Assembly: GCA_951799445.1 (NCBI GenBank)
Contig: OX637296.1
Span: 16,864,001 to 16,928,000 of the forward strand
Source: Pseudisothecium myosuroides
Taxonomy: Eukaryota > Streptophyta > Bryopsida > Hypnales > Lembophyllaceae
Length of the DNA stretch: 64,000 nt
Direction: 5' to 3'
In this document: positions 47,919-58,440 of the stretch, one piece after another
Layout of the letters: every line of letters begins with the position of its first letter
How positions within the stretch are numbered: position 1 is the stretch's first letter
Position numbers and translations under genes: made by a program
Notes under the pieces: model-generated
Database searches by the model: none
Told to the model about the DNA's origin: nothing
The model's input: the letters and a program-made list of their open reading frames with translations, nothing else

Positions 47919-48578
47919 ATAACCCCTAAATGCCCAAGGCCTTTTTTGAGCTTCTTGGAATTTGCTCTAAATTGAACAAAAAGTCAACATTTAAATAAGT
48001 TTTTATCAATTCTTCTTGAAGTATAACCATTCAAAATCAAACTAGACATGATAGAGATTACATAGAAAAAGAAAAGACAACAATATCACTTATGGATTGA
48101 AAGATTATAATGTTTGATCAAGAGAATATTAAAATTGTGAAGGAGTGATTTGAAGTCTTTCAATCCTCTTTTCACACGTCAAATCTAAAAAATTGGTCAC
48201 CTCCAAAAATGAGGTTAAAGGGCATAACATGCATAACTCCAATCAATTTATGACCTCTCAAAATCTTCTCTATAATTTCTTTTAAATGAATTTAGACTAA
48301 TGTGATTTCCTCTCCAAGATCTAGAAAATTTGAGGCTCATTTCCAAGAACCCTCAACTCTAGAAAATTAAGATTTGCAATGGACACCCTTACGCAAAACC
48401 TTGAATAGAAAAAATTTAATCATTCGTTTTCAAAATTGGATTTTTGATGCTACAATTGCACTTCAAAAAGATTTTTTCAAAAATATAAACTACTAAAAAT
48501 CGTAACTTGGTTAGTTTTATTTAACTTCCAAGTGTTGTTGACATTAGAATTTGGTTCCTTGGGCATTCAGAGGATAAA
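47919..48578 (+). mobile_element. TTAA-type element family 4, 660 bp
   Basis: The left end is ATAACCCCTAAATGCCCAAG and the right end is CTTGGGCATTCAGAGGATAA, an inverted pair of about 18 bp with worn TTAA edges. The interior is shared in inverted orientation with 31220-31877. No reading frame is conserved. Confidence 0.6.
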
Positions 48579-48607
48579 ATCCAAATACTACCACTATTGG
48601 TATGTAA

Positions 48608-48837
48608 TTAACCTTTAAAGGACGAAGGGGTGACCCTCGAAATCATCCTTTTCTATTACCGTGTGAATCATTAGCCTCCAAAATTGCAAAAGTACTCATT
48701 GCAAGTCAAACTATTGTAGAAGATCTTCCCTTTCCACAACAAATTTCGAGGATGAATAGTTGCACTTCTGTCCTATACAGTTTGATACCCTGTCATCCAT
48801 CGGACTCAAAGTGTCCGCCACGACGTTTAAGGGTTAA
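48608..48837 (+). mobile_element. TTAA-type MITE family 2, 230 bp, best-preserved copy
   Basis: Starts TTAACCTTTAAAGGACG and ends ACGTTTAAGGGTTAA, with TTAA at both edges. It has the full family order of internal blocks and the same length as 32289-32517. Confidence 0.8.
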
Positions 48838-49155
48838 ATCATGATTTATGAATTGGAATGAATTCACTACTTTGCTGAAAACACCAAGTGGAGGACCTTT
48901 AGGAAAACCTACAACCCCATTCATCGATATGGGGGAACTTTATGAACACAATATGCAGGAATTCAACAAGTGTGCTGAAATCCACTGTTTTTTTTCCACA
49001 ATCAGCGTGTACAAGGTTTAATTTGATTCTAATACCTGTTGCATGGCATTGGGATTTGAGAGGCAAGGAGACTGGAATACCTTTTCTCCGGATAGTCTTT
49101 CTTCCCATCGTCAGGTTACGTCACGAACCTAACTTACATGGAGCAACTTGCATAC

Positions 49156-49190
49156 CACGTGCACACAGTGCGTCAGAAAGGATATAAAAG
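49156..49190 (+). promoter_or_regulatory. Candidate promoter: G-box plus TATA box
   Basis: CACGTG at 49156-49161 is a plant G-box, and TATAAAAG at 49183-49190 is a strong TATA box 22 bp further on. The segment is GC-richer than its surroundings. It would start transcription near 49215, ahead of the small frame at 49251. Confidence 0.5.
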
Positions 49191-49250
49191 TCTACGTCGT
49201 TTTGCATCATTGATCAAAGCGCTTCGGAATCAATCGAACGATAGAATAGA

Positions 49251-49541
49251 TTGCAGCGGACCAAGCTTATACAATCAACTCCTTGCATCAACTTGCAGCC
49301 TAGACGTCTAGTCTATGCACGCATTCAAGTTCTGTGTTTCCAGCACTCCACTTGCAAAAGCATGCTACAGAAAAGATCAGAAAAAAATCAGCAATCTCTC
49401 GCTCGAAAAGAATTCGTTTCGCAAGTCCATGAGAGAAAGCAAAAAGAGACTTCTTCAGTACCTCTTGTAACCCTCACATCCTTCGAAGTGAAACGAGTGG
49501 CTTCCTCCCAATCCCTCAACGTTCAAATCTCCAGTCCCTAG
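49251..49541 (+). CDS. Possible small protein, 96 aa, unknown
   Basis: A basic, Ser/Gln/Lys-rich frame with no domain, signal peptide or membrane segment that I recognise. The only support is its position about 60 nt after a good TATA box in a locally GC-richer stretch. It ends about 190 bp before the 3' end of the convergent U2 gene. It could equally be the first exon or leader of a longer transcript, or noncoding. Confidence 0.25.
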   Translation: MQRTKLIQSTPCINLQPRRLVYARIQVLCFQHSTCKSMLQKRSEKNQQSLARKEFVSQVHERKQKETSSVPLVTLTSFEVKRVASSQSLNVQISSP

Positions 49542-49730
49542 CAAGCATAATTAGCAACAACTTTCAAAAGATACCAAACCCCAGTACGTTTGGTGGCTTC
49601 ACCTCCTTCACATTAGAAAGTTTCTTAAAAACATACTACATTGCCATTGCATTCCGGAACGGCCAGGGGTCCACTTTAAGTATTTCGCTGTTTGGGATTT
49701 CAGTTGGGTCCCTCGGAAGAGGGGAGGAGG

Positions 49731-49941
49731 GCTGCGCCAGCCAAGGAGATAGTGCAAGACCAAGGCGACACGCGCTAGACCGGGCAGCAAGCTGCCGTAT
49801 GGCCCAGCACCCTAGAGAAATTAGATTAATATCATGAGGCTCGATGAGCCTCGTATCAGATATTAAACTGATAAGAACAGATATTAAACTGATAAGAACA
49901 GATACTACACTTGATCTTAGCCAAAAGGCCGAGAAAGGTAT
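49731..49941 (-). ncRNA. U2: U2 spliceosomal snRNA gene with a 21-nt internal duplication
   Basis: Reading from 49941 downward, the RNA begins ATACCTTTCTCGGCCTTTTG, the conserved U2 5' end. The branch-site-pairing GUAGUA is intact (49903-49908). Stem IIb is intact (49836-49852). A loop IV containing TTGCACTATC precedes the 3' stem, which ends near 49731. U2 pairs with the intron branch site in the spliceosome. Unlike normal U2, the 21-nt stem-IIa/pseudoknot segment is present twice in direct tandem (49859-49879 and 49880-49900). The Sm-binding segment at 49812-49830 reads AUUUCUCU rather than an uninterrupted U run. It may be a functional variant or a decaying copy. The 3' end is approximate. 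Confidence 0.9.
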
Positions 49942-50000
49942 ATTCCTCCTTTCACAACCAGATGGTCTTGTACCCACAATCTGTCACACCTTCGACAAAA

Positions 50001-50010
50001 CGTATGGGAC
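50001..50010 (-). promoter_or_regulatory. Possible plant snRNA upstream sequence element (USE)
   Basis: On the minus strand this reads GTCCCATACG, close to the plant USE RTCCCACATCG, and lies 60-69 bp before the U2 start. That is near the usual -70 position. No clear TATA box is visible at -30. The match is imperfect. Confidence 0.45.
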
Positions 50011-50508
50011 AAAACCACAACCCATCCTCCTCTTACTTTAGTAAGACAAATTTCCCCGACGATTCATCCGTCATCGATGGCTCTCACTGGGTTTAGCATC
50101 GCAACTCAGATGGGTTGGAAGTTGTTCTACTTGAAGTCATCTCCATCAAGAGACTATTAGAAAATGCTGCGCAAATGGATTACAAGCAGGCACAACCCGA
50201 TCCCATGGCATATGTTTCTCGTCACAGCTCTGCAACAAAGAAGCGACAAAATATGAGATACCATGTAAAAGGATGGGGGCGTGTATTCATTTCTTGCTAG
50301 CTGGCGAGATTGGCAGAAGCAAACAGTCTCTCCGATTTCAATCGTAGGTGTTCGTTGAGGTTACGATCATCCTTCACAGAGAAGAACTTGAAATTTCAGC
50401 TCAGAGAGAAAATGAGATTCAATATTTCAAGTATTATCGAATAGAACAGAAGCTCGCAATGTGAATATCCTAAAAACTAACCTATATTAAATATCCTCCA
50501 ATAATGAA

Positions 50509-53500
50509 CTAAACCAAAGGCTCCTGTACATTTCCTAACCGGTTGAGATGCAAATACGCATCAGTCCCTGCAAGAAAAGCAACACATTTATTCAGTTGCT
50601 AGAATAATGAATACCGTATTATGAAAAAACAACCCCATCATGGGTATGCCATATAATAAAAAAAAATAAGAGAATGAAATCTGCTTTTATACTTCCAACA
50701 CGGGACAAATTGGAGCCACAAATGACAGAATAGTGTGGAGAGAGAGAGGACACTTACCATATCCTTCCATTGAACTTATTTGTAAATCCCCTCCAAAGTA
50801 ACGAGCATAGCATCGACTGATAGGTAAACCATAACCATACCCAGCCATAACGTTAGGCATCTCCTGGTCTTGCCTGCCAAGAACCACCGGGTTTTTGGCT
50901 GTACTGTACAAATACGTCCAGATTTTTGGTAGCCCACTCCTGGGAATACCACCTCCTTCATCAGAAATCTGTCGAAACAAGGCACCAGTTAGGAAACTTA
51001 TCTGGTATGCAATAACACTCAATGCAGTAACACGCAGTGTGTGGTTCTGTAACAAACATTCAATCATCAACAGTCTGGAACTGGAGTAGCGTCACAAGTG
51101 TCGACAGGGAGCCTCCCAAACTACTCGCAAGACAATGACAGCAGCACGTAGACCCTACCGGACTCAGACTTCGCTTAAAGTAATGCTACGAGTATACCTT
51201 GATTGTAACGTCTTCAATACCATCGGCTACTACAACACGAATCGGAGGACAGTCATGATCCGCATCCTGAAAACGCTCTTGAACAGCACGTAGAGAATTC
51301 TTGACCAATTCAAATAGCATTTGGTGCAGGTGCGTAGGCACGTAACTGCGAAATAACAAAAAAAATATTCATTTCAGGTCAGCTAGTGCAAGGTGAGCAG
51401 AACCCTCAGTACTGACATTATCATAAATCATGCTCTGCTGAGCTTTGTAAATTTGAGCTTCGAGAGGAACAGTGTTAAAGTCTTAGAAAGAAGAAGATAC
51501 CTCTATGCCGGAGCCTGCCCCTGTAAGCGACAGGAGGGCGACCATGAATTATCCACGAAGCAAACTTCGACTCTACACTGCTTCAAGAACTGGAAAAGTA
51601 CCGAAAACTGGCAAGCTAGAGAGAATGTGCTTACGCAAAAGAAAAATGTGGATCTCCGTAGACGTGCACTTCAGGTGCAGTCCCGTACGTGCGCATGCAT
51701 GCGGATCGAGCATCATCTATAGCATTTTGAGCAACTTCAACAGGAGAAACCCTCGAGCAGATAAGGCCTATATAGTCGGGAGTAGGAGGAGAATTATGCA
51801 ACGCCACATGTTGCCCTGGAGGGACAATAGAAATTTTTTAAATAAGAAACAAAAAGTCTTCCATAGCCAGCATGATAACTAACACTAACCAGAGCGACTT
51901 CTAATTCCATTGCATCAATACTCTCGCACGTACAACTAGACCACCACGTAGGGTTCAGCTGCAATACTGACGAACTAGGACGTATCAATAAAGCAAACCC
52001 CTGTTCAAAAAAATAATAACTACAAAAACACATCGGAATATGTATTCAACCAACCGGGAGGTTTGGTGTCTTTCAACTTGCTGATTCAGCCGAGGTTACT
52101 ACAATATTGTACAGGTGCAGAAGGCATCACATACATCGTTCAAAGAAAGGTTTAGGGGAAATGCATTGAACAGAATCAACGGAAAGAATACTTTACCAAT
52201 GAGCATTCGGATACCAATTCTTGACATATAAAATCTATCCAGGAACGAGTGGATCTCAGGAAGCTCGTTCAGACCGACTTTCCGACCCAAGTCCTCCTTC
52301 AATTCCTGAATTCCCATCGCCATCGTTGGCATGACCTCGTTATGCCGGCCTTTGACCCTTGCTATCAAACTGGTGAATCTCGCCTCGTCTTCCGTATCTT
52401 GAATTCTTGGGAAACTTCGGAGATCCTTGAAAGAATCCACATACCAATCTCGAACCTGTTGAAATTCGCAGTACATGAGTAAGATTTCGTCCCGTATATG
52501 AGCACCTAATAACTCTCGTACCTGAATATAACATCAGCTGCATACGAATACGCAAAATGAAAAAGTAATAAAATTACATACAATACATTTAATGATTAAT
52601 GCACTGAAAGATCATCACGTAAAGCCTAAGGGAAAAAGATATAGACATTAAAAGTACATTGCAGCAAAGAAATAGCTAGGAGTGTAAACCAGGTATATGA
52701 AGGTACAGTTGCATTGGTAAAGCCCTAACTTATGTATACAATAAATAAATAAATAAATAAACATATTTCTAATAGCCTTCAAAATTTGTAAGATATAGTA
52801 ATAAATTATTCATTAACAAAGTCATTAGACTTTTTCATCTATTGAATGTAACTCCTACGCATTAATTCCTACCACATTGATCATTGTAGGCAATGCAAAT
52901 ACAAAATCTATGTCTAACAGCAAACAGTAGGTCAAAATCAAAGGTCCATATTACCAATGTAGTTAATTGACAATTGACAAAGTTGAATGTAGTTATATTT
53001 TCTTACGAATGATGAATGAGGATTGCACATGAACCAACTACATGACTCCAACAATCCCAATTTCATAGATATATTTTATGGGATTTTACATATGTTGTAT
53101 GGTGTTGCTTGTTTAGTATGACAGTATATCCACAGCATAAGCAAACGCAAATACCTTAACTTTATGTATATTTTGTAACCCTTAGTCAAATTTATACGCA
53201 AAACCCTTGTTGTTCAACCATGTTCCTAGGTATGCACCAGGGACGACAGTCTTCATAAGCGCAGTTTCTAGTCAAGGATGACGAAAATGAAGAATGTTCT
53301 AACAAAATTAGACGCAATGCTGTAGCACGAAACACTTGACCGCGCCTGTCTTGAATAGCTGGCTCAGAAAATCATTTATTCATTTATAGTACAACTAATA
53401 AGTAACAGCACCAAAAAAAATTCTTCATCTCTTGACTCTGTAGCACGTGTTCTCAACGCCTTACTCTAATGTTACCAACAGCCAAGGTAAATCGAGGAGT

Positions 53501-54130
53501 TAGAAAAATGAAAGGCAAATCAGAACCGAAAGAACGTGAAAGTATCTCGGAAGGTACAAAGCAATTGTTGCCTCTGATCAGAATGCAACCTGTATAAAAC
53601 TCCTGTTCCAGATCTGAAAGCGATAAAGGACTTTAAGCAGTTGTCAATCGCATGCTTTTCACATTTCAGTTTTACTCCATATTGACAAATGTCGAAGGCA
53701 GAGCAGAACTTTAGAAGAACTCATCAGAGAAGAACTTTAGAAGAATGCCGCACCCAAATCAATCACGTAAATTTTGCAACAATCTCGGCAACAATAAAAA
53801 AATTAAGGTCCTAACTCTTGCATGAAAAGTTACAGAGTCGAAAATGAATGGGAAACGTACTTTGAGAACGCCGCCCTTGGAGGAAAGTCCGTATGGTAAA
53901 TTCTCGAGCTCCGTCACTCGATGTGCTAGGCGGACAGGAAGCTCCTTGTGCAGAAATTGCGACGACATTAAAAGGTTCTTCTTGTACCTTGCAGCAGACG
54001 GGTAGGAACCAAAATCCATCATGTACTTGAGGCTCACCCCTGTTTGACTCATCAAGCTACAATTGTAGATGTCATCTACCACATCCCTAGAAACTGTTTC
54101 TGCCAGTCTCTTTACAGCTCGCATCGACAT
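50509..54130 (-). CDS. PDK: Mitochondrial pyruvate dehydrogenase kinase, 6 exons, 375 aa
   Basis: Exons in coding order: 54130-53861, 52455-52197, 51815-51635, 51345-51198, 50968-50758, 50567-50509. All are GT-AG and in phase. The family phosphorylates the E1-alpha subunit of the mitochondrial pyruvate dehydrogenase complex and so shuts it off. The N-terminal four-helix regulatory domain (residues 1-165) has TGVSLKYMMDFG and FLDRFYMSRIGIRMLIGQH. The C-terminal GHKL ATPase has the N-box ELVKNSLRAV (Glu249, Asn253), DEGGGI (289-294), the ATP lid STAKNP and GYGYGLPISR (329-338). The length matches the family (about 366-380). I chose the ATG at 54130 (MSMRAVKRL) because it aligns with plant PDK starts. 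An in-frame upstream ATG at 54196 would add 22 residues. The branched-chain 2-oxoacid dehydrogenase kinase is a relative, but the sequence follows plant PDK throughout. Confidence 0.94.
52740..52762. repeat. (AAAT)n microsatellite in PDK intron 1
   Basis: About five AAAT-type units lie inside the 1405-nt intron at 52456-53860. Confidence 0.85.
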
Positions 54131-55280
54131 GGCTGCGAAATTGAAGCAAAGGTGTGATTGCAGATCTCCGTCTTCAGCTTCCAAAATCAGATTCACGGAG
54201 AGTCACGGATAGCGGCTAACCTAAGCAAAGGAGGAGGTTGCTAAAAATTCAATCGCTCCACCCTCACAAGAAACCCTGGACGATCACACTAAAGAAGAGA
54301 ATTTCGAAAAGCAGGCAATCTAAGATAATTCGAAACCAAGGTGTGCATCCTCGGAAGAGAGCGCTCGAAGAAATGAAAAGTGATGAAAGAGTAGGTAAAA
54401 AAGTTGTGACGCGACGGTCTCGGCTGTAATATTCGGCGTGGAAGGCTCAAAAATTGGTTCCCCTTTCGCAGATATACATAGCAGTCGATCGAGTTCCATG
54501 CAGGAAAATCAACCAGAACTGAAATAATTAAAGCTTCACAAATGCAAAATGAAGCTCTCAGCTGCTGTATTCTGCTTGCAAAGCTAGTTAGTGATCGTTT
54601 CCTGAAGCAGTTTCCCGCAAGAAATAGACGAGTAATCTCCCATCCAACGCTCGGGGCTCTGGCGCTTCGCCAGCCAGCCTCTTCGCTGAGCGCAATCTAG
54701 CTGCGGAGTTCCAAAGAACCGTTTCAGCATGTACAAGGGCTTGTTATCCTCCTCACAAACAAAGACCAGCCACGTACGGCATGTGACTCCAAAGTACTTT
54801 CACTCAGTCAGAAACCACGCTTAATTGTCCGCAGTATCGACTGCACTAATCATCAACACCATCAATCAACCTTCAGATGAACCAGATATTCCGCAATTGG
54901 CTTCAATCTCCTTCACAAGAGAACCTTCAGTCCTTCGCTGCAACCAAACCAACACCACAAGCCACAAATGAAAACGAAAATTTCGCCATTATCACACGTT
55001 CTGCGCCGGACCTCGGAGAGTCCCGAGCCCCGTCACGTTTGCGACACTCAGCCAAACCTAAGACACACTGTAGTGATCCACCTCTCCTATCCACTATTCA
55101 CATCCATCCATCCAAAAACAGTCGACTCCTTCAAAAACATCACAAAAAATAAAATACATAAACTTTCACTCAAGGTGCGTCACTCACTTAGTGATCAATC
55201 GCTCGGCAAAATTTAAAAACACGAACAATACTCAACTCTGTCTGTACACTCAACAGTGATCAACTGGACAGCAAAATTAA
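54131..55280 (-). promoter_or_regulatory. 5' flank of the PDK gene
   Basis: GC is higher than the spacers and no coding frame fits a known family. It should hold the 5' UTR and proximal promoter. No unambiguous TATA box was found. Confidence 0.35.
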
Positions 55281-55765
55281 AGGATAAGCCCCGGCCATAT
55301 CCACTGAAATTCCTCACACGAAGGCTGTACTGTAGACGTACGTCCGTTCACTTTGATTCGAATTTGGCAAAAGCAATCCATAACTGAAGCACTTCGTCTT
55401 CACATTGATTCATCAAGCAGCAAAAGTAAAAGCCATGCCCCGGCCACATCCACTGTGAAACTGAAAGAAGCACTCAGAGTAGAGGCAGAAGCCGTCCGTT
55501 CACAGTGTGATTCGACATTACCAAAGCACTGCAAAGACGAGCTAATGTCGACTGCTTGAAACAAAATCGAATGCTAAAAATTTAGTAACAACGACAATAT
55601 TCAAATTCGGTCCTTACAGCGATCAATCGGAGAGCAAATTCAAGGACAAGCCCCGGCCATATCCACGGTGAAATTCCTTACACTGAAAGATCGATGTCCG
55701 TTCTCTTTGATTCAAAATTCGCAAACTGAAGCACCGCAAAATGAGCAGCATGCAGGAGTGAAAAA
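55195..55765 (-). repeat. Tandem duplicated units upstream of PDK, 3 copies
   Basis: CCCCGGCCA(T/C)ATCCAC cores occur at 55289, 55438 and 55651. Units share CAGTGATCAA(C/T), CGTCCGTTCAC and AACTGAAGCAC. Spacing is uneven (149 and 213 bp). Frames through it are not conserved. Confidence 0.7.
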
Positions 55766-56117
55766 CAAACCACTGAAAGAGCCCGCCAATACCGTAATAC
55801 GCCATCGCGAAGCTAGAAAAAGATTTCAGCCACAAGCAAGCGACAACGTAAGCAGCGCGAAAAAGGCGGGCACACTGACGGTGCCGCTATGAGGACAGGT
55901 GTGAACGAGGAACGTGGTTTTCAGTGTTCGTCGACGGCAAATGTGGACGTCAGGGACGATTCGTTGGATCGATGGGCCTTCGTCGGGTGGACGTCGACGG
56001 GAAACCTGGGCGGCTGGAACGGTTCGTCGAGAAAGTCAAAGCGGCCACCGATTACTGGATAGAAAGATAGATGCCTTATTACCGGTACTCAGGGTGCCGT
56101 GTTTGAGTGGCAGGACT

Positions 56118-56380
56118 TTAAATCCGTTCCACGAAGTGGAACCAGCAGGGTGAAAACACAGAAATTGGGGGGTAAAAGTAAAATCCTTGCCCCTAATTTG
56201 TGCCGTTCCTAGGATGTGCTCTAGACCTCTCTTAGAAAATTCAGACCCTCTGATTGCAAATATGAATTCAGAATTTGTAAAAAAATTCATGTCTGAAAAA
56301 TAAAAAATTCCTACATTTTCTGCGGGGGTAAAATTTATGCGTTTTTACCTTGCAGGGCCTACTTCGTGGGATGGGTTTAA
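56118..56380. mobile_element. TTAA-flanked MITE family 3, 263 bp
   Basis: The left arm starts TTAAATCCGTTCCACGAAGT. The right arm, read inverted, starts TTAAACCCATCCCACGAAGT. The similarity between arms continues for about 55 bp. TTAA flanks both edges, and the right TTAA (56377-56380) is also the left TTAA of family 1 copy C. No coding capacity. Confidence 0.7.
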
Positions 56381-57316
56381 CCCCTAAAGGCCCAAAGCCT
56401 TTTTTCTGCCAAAAAACACTGAAAACTGCCATTTCTATAGCAAACAGTAAAAAAAATTGAAAAATGTTTTTTTTGCACATCTAACCGCAAGATCTTACAC
56501 CTAACTAGTATAAGAATGTATAGAAAAAATTTCAGAATTTTTGACTGCACAGATTGCAAGATATTTGCGTTTAAAGTGAAAAAAATAAGTTTTTCAGCAC
56601 ATGACGGGACTGGATTTTTTGACTTTGAACATTTTAAACTTAAAATTTTTGCACTACAGAGTTTTGAGCTTTAAATCTTTATTAAGTAAAATTGAGTTGA
56701 GAGTCTAGGGAAGAAAAAAAATATTCAAAAAAACTTAATTATCATTCCTAAAAAAATTGTTAAGTAGAAGTAGGTACGAGATAGAAGCAAAATCTAAAAA
56801 ATTGATATATTTTACATGGAATTAAAATACACTAATCCCAGTGGTGAGATTGTTCTAGCAAGTAAACTAAACCATGTGAATTTATTTTTTTTGAAAAATT
56901 GCAATAATAGCATTCAGAAATGATTCCTACAAGTTATTTTTTTCAAGAAGATGCTCTAACTGCCCGAAAAACAAGAATGTCCATAACTTTCTCATAACAA
57001 ATCCAAATGAAATGAATCAAAGCTTTCCAGATAGACAAAAATATAATCTATGAGAAAAAAATATATATAAAAAAAAATGAAAATTTTGCCAATTTTTTTT
57101 GCTGCCCAAGCTGCCCGCCGTCCCTTGTTTTGAGCTTATTTGGTCATAACTATTGTTCCCGGGCACCGATTTTGAAAAAAATTATATTCCCATAAAGCTA
57201 ATCAGCTTTTCTACCTCCAAATAAGTTTCAAAAAATCAGGACGAAAATTCAGCCCGTAGGTACCTGCCCGAAATCCCATTTGTCCCCCAAAGGGACAATG
57301 GGCCTTTAGGGGTTAA
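56377..57316. mobile_element. TTAA-flanked MITE family 1, copy C, 940 bp
   Basis: Starts TTAACCCCTAAAGGCCCAAA and ends GGGCCTTTAGGGGTTAA. The interior is close to copies B and D. It shares its left TTAA with the family 3 element. No coding capacity. Confidence 0.87.
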
Positions 57317-57480
57317 AGTCTTACATTTGATTGTGGGGTGTCAGCGAAAGTGAGATACTAGAATGGTTTCATCGTCATTCGCCTATCCATGAATGGGGCA
57401 TCTTTTGTTAAGAGATTCATTTAAAAAAAATAATTTTATCCAATGTTATTTTTATTAACCCTCTCCTTCGGATAAGGAAT

Positions 57481-57939
57481 ATGGCATTGACTCTTTGGTT
57501 TTTGAATCCGAGTTTCCAAATCCTATCTACAATTGTATTTACACTTGGATTTATTTTTTACTTTCTCAGAAAGTGTTGGAATGACAATCGCTTGGAATTT
57601 TGTGATGCACTATATTTCTACATCCATCCATCTTTGGAACCTAAAAAAAATTTTCAATTACATTCATATACTTTTTATCCAAATTTGATAACTTCATCCA
57701 CATTTAAAATAGAAATAGACAAATTTTTGGCAAAAAAAGACTACTATTGGCAAGAAGTAGAGATTTATTTTGAAATGGTGCAATCTGGCCCCATGATGCC
57801 CCCCAAAGAAGGATTGATTTGTATTATACAACACGGTCAGGGTTTTGTTGGAATGGGCAAAGCCTTACAATTACACCATTCTTATTTATTTATTTTGAGC
57901 AATGTAGAAACTAGAGTGATGAAGGTATTTATAGTGTAG
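57481..57939 (+). CDS. Orphan ORF, 152 aa, possible single-pass membrane protein
   Basis: I do not recognise a family. Residues 10-30 are hydrophobic (STIVFTLGFIFYF), followed by a mixed region with many Phe, Tyr and Lys. The local sequence HGQGFVGMGKALQ is the least spacer-like part. It lies between two TTAA-flanked elements (copies C and D). A diverged, frame-broken relative lies at 10880-11230. It could be an intact part of a transposon-borne gene, a single exon of an unrecognised gene, or chance in AT-rich DNA. The DNA is as AT-rich as the spacers, which weakens the coding case. Confidence 0.3.
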   Translation: MALTLWFLNPSFQILSTIVFTLGFIFYFLRKCWNDNRLEFCDALYFYIHPSLEPKKNFQLHSYTFYPNLITSSTFKIEIDKFLAKKDYYWQEVEIYFEMVQSGPMMPPKEGLICIIQHGQGFVGMGKALQLHHSYLFILSNVETRVMKVFIV

Positions 57940-58440
57940 ATATGGATGATGCATGCAAAAGTGGATGATATCTCATTTATTCATCCCAAAAGTGTATATA
58001 GTCTTTTGAAAAGAATGATGCCATCCCAAGTTTTTTTTAGTAATTTAGTAATTTTGTCTATTTAGAAAGCATGAATATATGGCCATTGCTATTGAGCATT
58101 TTTTTGTACCAAAAAAGAAACACTCTTAAGATTTTTATCCATTTTTTCCTAATATATAAATTTATAAGAGATCTTGTGTTGTTAAAATAAACTAATAATC
58201 AATCAGAAAGAAATTAATATGTGAAGTTTTGATGTTATTGATATTACATTTAATGTCATTGTCAACATAAAAACAACTAGATTACCATGGATGTCACCTA
58301 AAATGCATCACCAAAAATATAGATTTCTTCTAATGAATGTACTTTGAATGTCTTAAGATTAGTTATTTTTGAATTACATATAGATTTAATAGAGATTAGT
58401 TATGAATTTCAATAAGGAGGCTCATGACTTATAGATAGTT
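57940..58440. other. AT-rich spacer between family 1 copies C and D
   Basis: No gene, RNA or repeat recognised. Confidence 0.4.

Noticed and set aside
54877..56153. Several 60-90 codon frames upstream of PDK
   Set aside because: They run through repeated, GC-richer upstream DNA, have no recognisable domain and are not kept between repeat units.
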